From Afipia sp. P52-10 (GTDB lineage: Bacteria > Pseudomonadota > Alphaproteobacteria > Rhizobiales > Xanthobacteraceae), in the NCBI RefSeq assembly GCF_000516555.1, contig NZ_AZSJ01000003.1, positions 1,309,300-1,373,299 of the forward strand: DNA of 64,000 bases. Reading direction: 5' to 3'. How positions within the stretch are numbered: the first letter of the stretch is position 1; each line of letters starts with the position of its first letter. A program made the position numbers and the translations under genes. Positions 37,925 through 46,888 of the stretch are shown in pieces. The notes under the pieces are model-generated. The model worked only from the letters and a program-made list of their open reading frames with translations, was not told the origin of the DNA and ran no database searches.

Positions 37925-38261
37925 GCTGCCCCCTCCTGTCAGTCCGTGCTGCAGCATCAACCGCGGAGGAACCAGTTTGGTTTCAAAGGGATAGAGACGA
38001 TCGCCCTCATACGCCCCTCGGCGCGCCGAAATCGGGCTAAATCTTTCATTTCAGGGCGATTTTGGCTGAGCTTTCCTTGACTCTAATCCGTCAGCGGCTA
38101 TAAGTCCGCCAACCCGGCGCGGGGCTTCTTGCGCCGTTTGTTTTGGCACGCCCCGGTTCTTTCAAGAAGAGGGCTGCCGGACACCACCATAACCGACTGA
38201 CAAAAAGCCGCGCCGGATCACGATCCGAGCGACGGAGACATGAACACGAAGGATTAGAACG
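37925..38261. other. rplU upstream region
   Basis: 337 bp between the kinase gene start and rplU. It holds the rplU promoter at 38077-38104, a leader of about 150 bases and a GGCGC/GCGCC hairpin near 38116-38134 followed by GTTTGTTTT, which could attenuate. No gene was seen. Confidence 0.5.
38077..38104 (+). promoter_or_regulatory. Sigma-70-type promoter of rplU-rpmA
   Basis: TTGACT (38077-38082) and TATAAG (38099-38104), spacer 16 bases, face rplU. The -10 box is the same TATAAG as in the rpsT promoter. Confidence 0.6.
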
Positions 38262-38753
38262 ATGTTCGCAGTCATCAAAACCGGCGGCCGCCAGTACCGC
38301 GTCGTGCCGGATGATGTGCTTGAGATTGGCAAGATCGCCGGCGATGTCGGTACGATCGTGCAGCTGGGTGAAGTTCTCGTCGTGGGCGGCGATACGCCGG
38401 TGCTCGGTGCACCGACCGTAGCCGGCGCGTCGGTGGCAGCGGAAGTGCTGGACCACAAGCGCGGCGCCAAGGTGATCGCGTTCAAGAAGCGCCGCCGCAA
38501 GAATTCGCGCCGCAAGCGCGGCTACCGCGACGAGATCACGGTGATCCGCGTCACCGAGATCCTGACCGACGGCAAGGCGCCTTCGGTGGGCCCGCGCCCG
38601 AAGAAGGAAAAGGCTCCGGTCGAGGCGAAGACCGCTGATGGCGACACGCCTGCGAAGAAGGCGCCAGCCAAGAAGGCTTCCGGCGAGACGAAGGCGAAGG
38701 CACCGGCCAAGAAGGCCGCCGCCAAGAAGCCCTCAAAAGAGCAGGAAGCGTAA
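38262..38753 (+). CDS. rplU: 50S ribosomal protein L21 with long basic tail
   Basis: 163 residues. The first ~103 are a normal L21: MFAVIKTGGRQYRVVPDDVL, VIAFKKRRRKNSRRKRGYRDE, ITVIRVTEI. A roughly 60-residue tail of repeated Lys-Ala-Pro (PAKKA units) is added, as in other Rhizobiales. It binds 23S rRNA domain with L20. First gene of the rplU-rpmA operon. Confidence 0.96.
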   Translation: MFAVIKTGGRQYRVVPDDVLEIGKIAGDVGTIVQLGEVLVVGGDTPVLGAPTVAGASVAAEVLDHKRGAKVIAFKKRRRKNSRRKRGYRDEITVIRVTEILTDGKAPSVGPRPKKEKAPVEAKTADGDTPAKKAPAKKASGETKAKAPAKKAAAKKPSKEQEA

Positions 38754-38817
38754 CGAGATTTGAAATGATTCCGTCAAGGAATCGGGTTACAAGCTAGGAC
38801 GAATTCGGAGACGAGCA

Positions 38818-39087
38818 ATGGCTCATAAAAAGGCAGGCGGTTCGTCGCGCAACGGGCGCGATTCAGCCGGCAAGCGCCTCGGCATCAAGACGTTCGGCGG
38901 CGAACACGTCGTTCCGGGCAACATCATCGCGCGCCAGCGCGGCACCCAGTGGCATCCCGGCGTCAACGTCGGCATGGGCACCGATCATACCCTTTTTGCG
39001 AAAGCAGAAGGTCATGTCGTGTTCCGTACCAAAGGCAAGGGCCGTACCTACGTATCGGTCATTCCGATGGTTGAGGCGGCAGAGTAA
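38818..39087 (+). CDS. rpmA: 50S ribosomal protein L27
   Basis: 89 residues, full length: [57 protein letters not shown]. The N-terminus reaches the peptidyl-transferase centre; it begins directly with MAHKKAGG, so no proteolytic pre-sequence is present. A strong terminator follows. Confidence 0.97.
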   Translation: MAHKKAGGSSRNGRDSAGKRLGIKTFGGEHVVPGNIIARQRGTQWHPGVNVGMGTDHTLFAKAEGHVVFRTKGKGRTYVSVIPMVEAAE

Positions 39088-39149
39088 AACGGTGGAGACA
39101 TTGCGTTCCGCCGGGTCCTGTTGAACCGGCGGAGCCCATCAAGGCTCTC

Positions 39150-39187
39150 AAAGGGGGAGACGGGAAACCGGCTCCCCCTTTTGATTT
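39150..39187 (+). terminator. rplU-rpmA terminator
   Basis: The stem AAAGGGGGAG / CTCCCCCTTT is extended by CGG/CCG after one mismatch, closed by a GAAA tetraloop and followed by TTTTGATTTT. Confidence 0.9.
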
Positions 39188-39265
39188 TGGCGGTCGGGGG
39201 ACGCCAATCCGCGCAGGATGCCGACGCCGGCATCATGCGCCAAACCTGATCTAGGGAGCCTGACC

Positions 39266-39886
39266 ATGTTGCTGGAGAGACCATCCCCCATCTTCGATGA
39301 GACGTGTCGCGTCGTCCTCGAGACCGAGCGGCTTGAATTGCGCAGGCCGACGCTCGCGGACGTAAAAGCAATCGCGCGCCTCGCGAACGATCGCCGCGTT
39401 GCACAGAATACGGCACGAATTCCGTTTCCCTATTCGCAGACCGACGCGGAACGCTTCGTTCATTCCGTCGCAGCGCAACCGCGCGATACCACCTTTTTGA
39501 TCACCCGACTCGGCGATCCGCTCGGCGTCGCAGCGATCGATATCGGACGCGGCGGCTGTCCCGAACTGGGCTACTGGCTCGGCGTCCCCTATTGGGGACA
39601 GGGCTATGCCACCGAAGCCGCGCGCGCGATGATCGACTATGCGTTCGAGGCCTTCGGCCACGGCGAGTTGCGCGCCGGCGCCCGCGTCGTCAACCCCGCC
39701 TCGCGCCGGGTGCTGGAGAAGTGCGGCTTCCAGTGGACCGGCGTCGAACTGCGCAAGATCGTCTCGCTTGGCTCCTCGACGCCGGTGGATCGCTTCCGCC
39801 TCGACCGCGGCGTCTGGTCGTCGCTGAAGAGCTGGCGCGATGCATACCGGCGACGATCGTGCTCGGGCGCGGAGCAGCGCGCTTAG
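39266..39886 (+). CDS. GNAT family N-acetyltransferase
   Basis: 206 residues of the RimJ/RimL type. RLELRRPTLADVKAIARLAN opens the domain; ELGYWLGVPYWGQGYATEAARAMIDYAF holds the acetyl-CoA pyrophosphate loop (G-Q-G-Y-A-T). It ends with RVLEKCGFQWTG. AGGGAG supports the ATG at 39266. The acceptor (ribosomal protein N-terminus or a small amine) is unknown. Its TAG overlaps the stop codon of the opposite EamA gene. Confidence 0.88.
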   Translation: MLLERPSPIFDETCRVVLETERLELRRPTLADVKAIARLANDRRVAQNTARIPFPYSQTDAERFVHSVAAQPRDTTFLITRLGDPLGVAAIDIGRGGCPELGYWLGVPYWGQGYATEAARAMIDYAFEAFGHGELRAGARVVNPASRRVLEKCGFQWTGVELRKIVSLGSSTPVDRFRLDRGVWSSLKSWRDAYRRRSCSGAEQRA

Positions 39887-40824
39887 GCGGGCTGCGGCGT
39901 CACCACCGGCTCCTCGCGCGCAAGCTTGCGCTCGCGCATGAAGATGTACAGCCCCGCGCTGACGATGATCGCGGCACCGACGATCGTCGTCAGCCGCGGG
40001 ACGTCGCCAAAGGCGAGATAGCCGAACAGGGCCGCCCACAGGATCGCCGTGAACTTGAACGGCGCCAGCACGCTGGCCGGTGCCAGCATCAGGGCGCGGT
40101 TGACGCACAGCAGCGCCACGACGCTGACGATGCCCGCGACGAGGAAGATGCCGACATGCGGCCACTGCGGCGTCACCCACTGGAACGGCGCAACGACGGC
40201 GCCGAACAGCAACGTGCCGCTGATCTGGCTGAAGGCGAGGAACGTCTGCGACGTTCCCCGGAGCTGCCGGGTGACGATCATCAGCACGGCCGAGCAGAAC
40301 GCGCCTGCCAGCGCGATCAGCGCCCCGAACGAGATCGATGCCGCCTCCGGTCGCATCGCAATGACGACGCCGATGAAGCCGGCCAGCACCGCAAGCCAGC
40401 GCCGCCAGCCGACTTTCTCGCCGAGGAACAGCGCCGAAAGCGCGACGACGATGATCGGCGACGACAGGTAGCAGGTGATCGTCTCGGCGAGCGGCAGATA
40501 GTAGACCGCGGTGAAGAACAGCATCACCTCGGTAATCGACAGCGCCACGCGCGCTACCTGCAGGCCCGGCCGCGGCACGTTGCGAAGCGCGGCGAAGTTG
40601 TTGCGCGCGACGAACGGCAGCAGCACCGCGATCGAGGTGGTGCTGCGGATCAGCAGAAACTGCGCGGCGGCGTAGACGGTGACCGTCCACTTCGCCAGCG
40701 CATCGAGACAGGAGTACAGTGTGATGCTCGCCAGCATCAGGAGAATGCCGGCCGTGACCGTCGATGGCAGAGCTGCCGATTGCAGGCGGCCGACGCGCGA
40801 ACCCTGCGACGGAAGAATCGTCAT
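39883..40824 (-). CDS. EamA/DMT-family transporter
   Basis: 313 residues with ten predicted membrane helices in two EamA halves (e.g. ITLYSCLDALAKWTVTVYAA; SALFLGEKVGWRRWLAVLAGF at the end of half one; YLAFGDVPRLTTIVGAAII at the end of half two). Likely a metabolite exporter; substrate unknown. The open frame goes up to 41055 but is the shadow of the next GNAT gene; the ATG at 40824 gives the family start. Its stop shares bases with the GNAT stop at 39884-39885. Confidence 0.88.
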   Translation of the reverse strand: MTILPSQGSRVGRLQSAALPSTVTAGILLMLASITLYSCLDALAKWTVTVYAAAQFLLIRSTTSIAVLLPFVARNNFAALRNVPRPGLQVARVALSITEVMLFFTAVYYLPLAETITCYLSSPIIVVALSALFLGEKVGWRRWLAVLAGFIGVVIAMRPEAASISFGALIALAGAFCSAVLMIVTRQLRGTSQTFLAFSQISGTLLFGAVVAPFQWVTPQWPHVGIFLVAGIVSVVALLCVNRALMLAPASVLAPFKFTAILWAALFGYLAFGDVPRLTTIVGAAIIVSAGLYIFMRERKLAREEPVVTPQPA

Positions 40825-40957
40825 GATGACTTGGGCGCTTCCCGGTTCTGGCCGATCTCGTTCCGCCGGCCTTTGTTGCGACGCTACGGACAATGCCCGC
40901 GCGCCGCAAGCCGACAACGCGCATACGAAACACCTGCCGACTGAATAGCGAGCCGCC

Positions 40958-41533
40958 ATGCCCCTGCTCGACGACACCCTCACCATCCCGACGCAACGTC
41001 TGCTGCTGCGCCCCTTGCGGCATCCTGACGCTGCGCCGCTGTTCGCGCTGTTCAACAGCTGGCCCGTGATCCGCTACCTGTCGTCGCCGCCGTGGCCTTA
41101 CAGGCTGGCCGACGCCGAATGGTTCGTGGCCGCGGCGACGACCCACGATCCGGAGCTGGCCGAGGAGGTCCGCGCCATCACCCATAGCGACGCGCTGATC
41201 GGGGTGATCGGCGTCCGCCAGCGCGAGGCCGGGAGCCTCCAGCGCGGCGCCGGCCCCAATATCGGCTACTGGATCGGAGAACCTTACTGGGGACGGGGGT
41301 TTATGACCGAAACCGTCCGCGCTTTCGTTCAACATATCTTCAAGTCGAGCGATGCGGATGCTATCTATTCTGGTGCCTTCGCCGAGAATGTGGCTTCGCT
41401 ACGGGTTCAGGAGAAGGTGGGGTTCGTCCGCGACGGCGACACGACCCTTTACGCGAAGCCGCGCGGCGGCGACTTCCCGCACGTCAATACGGTGTTGACG
41501 CGCACCCGATTCGAACAGCAGCAGACGCCATGA
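40958..41533 (+). CDS. GNAT family N-acetyltransferase
   Basis: 191 residues, RimJ/RimL-like: [20 protein letters not shown], then [20 protein letters not shown] (acetyl-CoA loop) and [18 protein letters not shown]. Related to the GNAT at 39266 but not a recent copy. The stop overlaps the obgE start (ATGA), so the two are translationally coupled; this gene-obgE pairing is frequent in the family. Confidence 0.88.
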   Translation: MPLLDDTLTIPTQRLLLRPLRHPDAAPLFALFNSWPVIRYLSSPPWPYRLADAEWFVAAATTHDPELAEEVRAITHSDALIGVIGVRQREAGSLQRGAGPNIGYWIGEPYWGRGFMTETVRAFVQHIFKSSDADAIYSGAFAENVASLRVQEKVGFVRDGDTTLYAKPRGGDFPHVNTVLTRTRFEQQQTP

Positions 41534-42570
41534 AGTTCCTCGACGAAGCCAAGGTCTATATTCGCTCCGGCGACGGCGGCAACGGCTGCGTGGCGTTCCG
41601 CCGCGAGAAGTTTATCGAATTCGGCGGCCCCAACGGCGGCAACGGTGGCAAGGGCGGCGATGTGATCATCGAATCCGTCGATGGCCTGAACACGTTGATC
41701 GACTACCGCTACCAGCAGCACTTCAAGGCGCAGAAGGGCGTGCACGGCATGGGCAAGGATCGCCATGGCGCCAACGGCAAGAACATCATCCTCAAGGTTC
41801 CGGTCGGAACCCAGGTGTTCGACGAAGACCGCGAGACCATGCTGTTCGACTTCACCGATCTCGGCCAGACCTTCACCATCGCCGAGGGCGGCAATGGCGG
41901 CTTCGGCAACGCGCACTTCAAATCCTCCACCAACCGCGCGCCCCGCCACGCCAACCCCGGCCAGCCGGGCGAAGAGCGCTGGATCTGGCTGCGGCTGAAG
42001 CTGATCGCGGATGCGGGCCTGATCGGCCTGCCGAATGCCGGCAAATCCACCTTCCTGGCCGCAAGCAGCGCGGCGAAGCCGAAGATCGCCGACTATCCAT
42101 TTACCACGCTGCACCCGCAACTCGGCGTGGTGCGGATCGACGGCCGCGAATTCGTGCTTGCCGACATCCCCGGCCTGATCGAAGGCGCGCATGAGGGCGC
42201 GGGCCTCGGCGACCGTTTCCTCGGCCATGTGGAGCGCTGCCGCGCCCTGCTGCACCTGGTCGACGGCACCAGCGAGCACGCGGGCAAGACCTACAAGACC
42301 GTGCGCGCCGAGCTCGAAGCCTACGATCAGGGCCTCGCCGAGAAGACCGAGATCGTCGCGCTGAACAAGGCCGACGCGCTGACGCCGGAGGAGCTGAAGC
42401 AGCAGCTTGCGCGGCTGAAACGGGCGGCGAAGAAGACGCCGCTGGTCCTCTCGGCCGCCACCGGCGAAGGCGTGGAAGCGGCATTGCGCGCGCTGCTCGG
42501 GGTTGTTGGCGATGCCTCGCGCACGCCGAAAGCAAAGAACGCGGCCGAAGCCGCGCCTTGGTCGCCGTGA
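41530..42570 (+). CDS. obgE: GTPase Obg/CgtA
   Basis: 346 residues. The glycine-rich Obg fold ([33 protein letters not shown]) covers about 1-158. The G domain has [13 protein letters not shown] (G1), [16 protein letters not shown] (G3) and NKAD (G4). A C-terminal OCT domain is lacking, as in most alphaproteobacteria. It acts in 50S assembly and stress signalling. In relatives proB follows directly; here 5.8 kb intervene. Confidence 0.97.
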   Translation: MKFLDEAKVYIRSGDGGNGCVAFRREKFIEFGGPNGGNGGKGGDVIIESVDGLNTLIDYRYQQHFKAQKGVHGMGKDRHGANGKNIILKVPVGTQVFDEDRETMLFDFTDLGQTFTIAEGGNGGFGNAHFKSSTNRAPRHANPGQPGEERWIWLRLKLIADAGLIGLPNAGKSTFLAASSAAKPKIADYPFTTLHPQLGVVRIDGREFVLADIPGLIEGAHEGAGLGDRFLGHVERCRALLHLVDGTSEHAGKTYKTVRAELEAYDQGLAEKTEIVALNKADALTPEELKQQLARLKRAAKKTPLVLSAATGEGVEAALRALLGVVGDASRTPKAKNAAEAAPWSP

Positions 42571-42795
42571 TGGCGCTCCCGGCGCGATCAATGCCGGGCT
42601 GTACTGCGAAAACCTCTGGAGGGCGGCGCGCGTCATGCCGAACCCCTCGCGTGGCGCGCTTGCACGCGGCATCTCCCGCGCGCGGAGAGATACGGCGATG
42701 CTCTGGGTGAACGCCCATGAGCGGCATGAGCGTGTTGATGCGCTCCCCTCTGGACTGAACGGCGGCCAGTATTGATGCATTCGCTCCCCTCTTGA

Positions 42796-43096
42796 GCCGT
42801 CGTTCCGGGACGCGCGATTTCGCGCGAACCCGGAACCCAAGACGCCCGGCGGGTGTGACGGCGCATGGCGCCGGTGACCTTGTTAGGAAAGCCCATCGGG
42901 CGCGCTGTTTCATATGATCCAAGATCATGGCCGTAACGGCAGACTGATCAGCACAGGGGCTATGGATTCCGGGCTCGCGAGCGGTGCTCGCGCCCCGGAA
43001 TGACACCAAATGGGGGTGATGCGTCTACCCAGCTGCGCCCACCCAGCCTTCTGCGTTCTTTCGAACTTGCGGGTGTTGCTCGCGCCCCGAAATGAC
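42796..43096. repeat. Composite repeat unit A
   Basis: Order of parts: CGTCGTTCCGGG...CCCGGAAC hairpin, CGCCCGG spacer, CGCGCTGTTTCATATGATCC, GATCATGGCCGT, CACAGGGGCTATGGATTCCG with a second hairpin closing at CCCCGGAATGAC, then a tail with CGAACTTGCGGGTGTTGCTC. It matches unit B almost base for base over its central 130 bp. Confidence 0.8.
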
Positions 43097-43169
43097 GGCG
43101 GAGTTGATGCCTGCGCTTCTCTTCCCGCAAACGGTGAGAGGTCAAAGAACAGCGCCGCTCCACTCCCTG

Positions 43170-43450
43170 CCGTCGTTCCGGGACGCGCCTCTTGGCGCGG
43201 GCCCGGAACCCATACGCCCGGTGTGCGTGATGGCACGCGGCGCCAGTGCCCTTGTAAGTGAAAACATCGCACGCGCTGTTTCATATGATCCAAGATCATG
43301 GCCGTCGCGGCAGACTGATCAGCACAGGGGTTATGGATTCCGGGCTCGCGAGCTGTGCTCGCGCCCCGGAATGACGCCAAATGGGTTGATGCGCCCACCC
43401 AGCTTTCTGCCGTTGTTTCGAACTTGCGGGTGTTGCTCGCATTGGAAATG
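43170..43450. repeat. Composite repeat unit B
   Basis: Same part order and orientation as unit A, starting CGTCGTTCCGGGACGCGC and ending after GGGTGTTGCTCGC. The central segment TTTCATATGATCCAAGATCA is identical in A and B. Confidence 0.8.
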
Positions 43451-44286
43451 CAACGCGTGAAGAAGCCGTGACGATAAGTCCGTAGAGCCGTGCCACCTGT
43501 GGCCTCATGGTTCGAGACGCGATGCTGATTTGCGCATCATCCCATCCGAAAACCGGCTCCCACTTTTCGGGATGATGCGTGCCGCGCTCCTCCATGAGGA
43601 GAGTCCCCGGATTGTCAAACAGCCAACGTTCCAACAGCGATCGTCTCATTTGGAAGGCGCGCGTCCTTTCAGGATTGCAAACACACGTTCGCATTCTCGC
43701 GGCACGGAATGCCCGAGGGTTGCGGCGCCGAGCTCCGGTTTACCCGGCTCCCGGCATGGCAACGCTCCGCCCCCGATGACGAGGGCGCGCGGAACGCCGG
43801 ACGCTTCAGCGCGTCCGCAGCCTCGCGTGCAAATGAAAACAAGCACACGAGTTAGCCACCACGGTCACGCCGGACAGCAGCCGGCGTTCCGCACGCGATG
43901 GTTGGAACGGCTCGCTCCGCGTTGACCCCCGGTGACCGATCCTGGTTCACCACCACTCCAGTTTTGGCGCAGGCTGCCTCTCCTGTCTTGCGAGGGGAGA
44001 GAGCGAGCGCTTACGCGCCGCACCATGGCGCAAGGCGATGCGCCGGGATCACGCGACTTGGGCCGTCCGCAAGACGCCGCCGCCGTCACCGGCCGACCGC
44101 TCCGCCGAAAGCAGAACGCCCGATCCGGATCGAGCGGCGCCCTGCGGCCACCGCATCCCGCCCCGCGGTCGTGACGATCGCGAACGCCCCTCGCATCGGG
44201 GCAGGACAATTAGGACTATAAGCATGATAGGAATATTGTCAAGCGGCGGCGCCGCCATCGCTCAAGGAGCGCGCGCAAACTTGCGG

Positions 44287-44640
44287 CGTCGTTCCGGGGC
44301 ATCGCCAAGCGATGAACCCGGAACCCATACGCCCGGTACAAGTGAGGATGCACAGCGCTGATGGCCTTGCAAGGGAAGTGGCCTGGCCAGTGAAGCCCAT
44401 CGCGCGCTGCTTGGCGCTGATCCTCATCCTGAGGAGCTTGCGAAGCAAGCGTCTCGAAGGATGAGGCCAAGGTTGCCCGGAATCTCTTTGGTATCTTCTG
44501 AGGCCTCATGGTTCGAGACGCGCATGCCGCGCTCCTCACCATGAGGCATCAAGATCATCGGCGTTGCGCCACACTCATGCACACAGGGGCTATGGATTCC
44601 GGGTTCGCGCCAAGTGGCGCGCCCCGGAATGACGGCGGAG
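44287..44640. repeat. Composite repeat unit C, interrupted
   Basis: Begins CGTCGTTCCGGGG and ends CCCCGGAATGAC like A and B, but an inserted element (about 44408-44555) sits in the middle: the palindrome CCTCATCCTGAGGAGC...CTCGAAGGATGAGG (44422-44464) and a second CTCATGGTTCGAGACGCGC ... CACCATGAGG hairpin (44506-44546). This looks like one repeat inserted in another. Confidence 0.65.
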
Positions 44641-44794
44641 GGTGTGGATGCGCTCGCGCCACAGAATGACGGCGGAGGGCGTGGATACGCTCGCACCCTC
44701 CCCCGGTCCGCACGCCGCCAAGTTTACGCTGGCTGCGTCAACTTGCCAGCGATACTCGCTACCCTCCCCGCAAGGAGGGCAAAGAAGCGCGCCG

Positions 44795-45514
44795 TCAGTG
44801 TATCTCCGCCGACTTCGCCATCGCCGCCTTCAGCGTCTCGATGGTGAACGACGGGCTGCGTGCGATCTCCAGAATCACCTCCTCGCGCCGCGCCAGCAGT
44901 TCGGCGGCGGCCGGCAGCTTCGCTGCGATGTCGAACGGAATGACGATCGCGCCATGGCGATCGGCGTGGATCAGATCGCCGGACCGCACCGCCATGCCTG
45001 CCACATTGACGTCCTCGCCGAAGCCTGCGAGATGCACATGCGCATGCGAGGGGCCGATCGAGCCCGCCAGCGCCTGAAACTCCGGCGCCCATTGCGGGAT
45101 GTCGCGGATCGACCCGTCGGTAACGACGCCGAGACAACCGAGCGCCTTATGCACCGCGCTGTTCACTTCGCCCCAGAATGCGCCATAGCCGACATTGGCG
45201 CCATCGAGATCCTGGATCACGCTGATGCGCGGCCCGGAGCCACTGCCGACATACTCATAATAGGCTGCGCGCTGATCACGCGCCGCGGCGCCCTGCAGCC
45301 GCGGCAGCGATGCGGCGCGGATCGTCGCCGTGCGGGCATAGCCGACGATCGGCGGCAGATCGGGAAACGGACACACCAGCGGTTTCACCGTATACCCCGT
45401 CAGCCGCCGATCCGGCGCGACCACCTCCATCGCGTTGCAGATCGTCGGCGTATCGAAGCGCTTCAGCGCTTCCAGCACCGAGGCAGGCAAGGGTTCGTTG
45501 GCCGGGTTGGTCAC
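44795..45514 (-). CDS. RraA-like protein (ribonuclease activity regulator / oxaloacetate-type aldolase family)
   Basis: 239 residues. Motifs: GANVGYGAFWGEVNSA, the substrate loop VVTDGSIRDIPQW and VRSGDLIHADRHGAIVIP with the conserved Asp. The family includes RNase E inhibitor RraA and HMG/CHA-type pyruvate aldolases; the divalent-metal aldolase reading fits the partner gene better. I chose a GTG start at 45514 because GGAGGA stands seven bases upstream; no ATG fits. It is divergent from a 2-hydroxyacid dehydrogenase, 202 bases away. Confidence 0.85.
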   Translation of the reverse strand: MTNPANEPLPASVLEALKRFDTPTICNAMEVVAPDRRLTGYTVKPLVCPFPDLPPIVGYARTATIRAASLPRLQGAAARDQRAAYYEYVGSGSGPRISVIQDLDGANVGYGAFWGEVNSAVHKALGCLGVVTDGSIRDIPQWAPEFQALAGSIGPSHAHVHLAGFGEDVNVAGMAVRSGDLIHADRHGAIVIPFDIAAKLPAAAELLARREEVILEIARSPSFTIETLKAAMAKSAEIH

Positions 45515-45716
45515 GGGGCGGTCCTCCTTCAGGGTCGTCTCGGCAGCGAGGACTTTGCTCCCCGCATGCCGGAATGCGAAACAGTCGCGGCGCGCAAGAC
45601 TGCCCTCTCGGCCGCCGAGCGGCAAGGGCCCTGCCCGCCCTGCGACATCGAGTTGCCGAAGGCGCGGCTTTGCGATACGGCGAAGGGAGCGGCCAAAACA
45701 CCTGCGAGGAAACGCG

Positions 45717-46706
45717 ATGGCGACGAACAAGAAGAAAGTGCTTGTCACTGAGACCTTTTCGGCGAGCGGCATGGCCGTGCTGAAGGAGCGCAGCGACATC
45801 GAGACCATCACTTTTCCCAACGCCATCTCCTCTCCCGATTTCAACACCTTGCTGCAGCAGCATGCGCCGGTGCACGCGGTCGCGCTCGGCGGCACGCCGT
45901 TCGGCGAGAACGAGCTCAACTCCTCCGGCGACATGCGCGTCGTCACCCGGATCGGCGTCGGCTTCGACGCGGTCGATATTCCGGCGCTGAACAAGCGCAA
46001 GATTCCGTTGATGACCACCGGCATCGCCAACTCGCCCTCGGTGGCGGAGGCGGCGCTGTTCATGATGCTGGCGCTGGCCAAGCGCGCCGCGGAGCTCGAT
46101 GCGCTGGTGAAGGAAAACCGCTGGCGCGACCGCATCAACACCATTCCCGCCGACGTCCTCGGCAAGACCGTGCTGGTGGTCGGCTTCGGCCGCATCGGCA
46201 CCCGCACGGTGAAGCGCTGCCTCGCCATGGAAATGAACGTGCTGGTCTATGACCCGTTCAAGAGCGCAGCGGAGATCTCCGCCGCAGGCGCCGAGCCGGT
46301 GAGCGATCTCGACGCCGCGCTGCCACGCGCCGATTTCGTCAGCATCCACTGCCCGAAATCGCCGGAGACCGTCGGCCTGTTCAATGCCACGCGCCTTGCC
46401 AAGATGAAGCCGACGGCGTTCCTGATCAACACCGCCCGCGGCGGTATCGTCGACGAGGCGGCGCTGCACGCCGCGCTCACCACCGGCAAGCTCGCCGGCG
46501 CCGGCCTCGACGTGTTCGCACAGGAGCCGCCTCCGGCGGACAATCCGCTGTTCAAGCTGAACAATGTCATCACCGCGCCGCACCTGGCCGGCGTGACGCG
46601 CGAGGCGCAGGACCGGATGAGCCTGCAAACCGCGAAGAACATCCTCTCCGCGTTCGACGGCAATCCGATCCGTGACAATGTGGTCAACAAGGACGTGCTC
46701 GGCTAA
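45717..46706 (+). CDS. D-isomer 2-hydroxyacid dehydrogenase
   Basis: 329 residues. The NAD-binding motif is VVGFGRIGTRTVKR (about residues 149-162). The catalytic Arg lies in NTARGGIVDE (about 240), the Glu in DVFAQEPP and the His in TAPHLAGVT (about 290). It resembles phosphoglycerate/hydroxypyruvate reductases without the ACT domain, so a catabolic role on a 2-oxo or 2-hydroxy acid is more likely than serine synthesis. GAGGA precedes the ATG. Together with the RraA-like gene it forms a compact divergent unit. Confidence 0.9.
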   Translation: MATNKKKVLVTETFSASGMAVLKERSDIETITFPNAISSPDFNTLLQQHAPVHAVALGGTPFGENELNSSGDMRVVTRIGVGFDAVDIPALNKRKIPLMTTGIANSPSVAEAALFMMLALAKRAAELDALVKENRWRDRINTIPADVLGKTVLVVGFGRIGTRTVKRCLAMEMNVLVYDPFKSAAEISAAGAEPVSDLDAALPRADFVSIHCPKSPETVGLFNATRLAKMKPTAFLINTARGGIVDEAALHAALTTGKLAGAGLDVFAQEPPPADNPLFKLNNVITAPHLAGVTREAQDRMSLQTAKNILSAFDGNPIRDNVVNKDVLG

Positions 46707-46744
46707 CGCGACAGACGTGGGCGTCATTCCAGGGCGTCGCGCAG

Positions 46745-46856
46745 TCTACTCCTTCTCCCCGTTTGCGCAGAGAAGGTCGGGATGAGGGGCCGTTTCTCAG
46801 ACCCCTCACCCGGATTGCTATCGCAATCCGGCCTCTCCCCGCTGGCGGGGAGAGGT
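46745..46856. repeat. Interspersed palindromic repeat
   Basis: Contains CTCCTTCTCCCCG...AGAAGG, CCCCTCACCCGGATTGC, the hairpin GGATTGCTATCGCAATCC and CCTCTCCCCGCTGGCGGGGAG. The type CCTCACCCGG...CTCTCCCCGC is a widespread Rhizobiales repeat. It sits between two convergent genes and may act as a bidirectional terminator. Confidence 0.65.
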
Positions 46857-46888
46857 AAGCCCACGCGGCAACCCGACGGCCCTTGGCC

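Larger units (their letters stand above)
42571..44794. other. Gene-free block of composite palindromic repeats
   Basis: 2.2 kb without a credible gene. It holds three related composite units (42796, 43170, 44287), a hairpin-rich element near 44422-44464, GCATCATCCC ... GGGATGATGC near 43534-43578, and a 500-bp stretch (43690-44220) that is GC-rich, non-repetitive inside this window and has no good open frame. Such interspersed palindromic DNA is common in Rhodopseudomonas and Bradyrhizobium. Confidence 0.7.

Noticed and set aside
38116..38135. L21 leader riboswitch-like element
   Set aside because: A single GGCGC/GCGCC hairpin followed by Ts is present, but no match to a known leader structure can be shown by eye.
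42571..44794. CRISPR array
   Set aside because: Repeats are long, few, palindromic and irregularly spaced, with no regular spacers and no cas genes.
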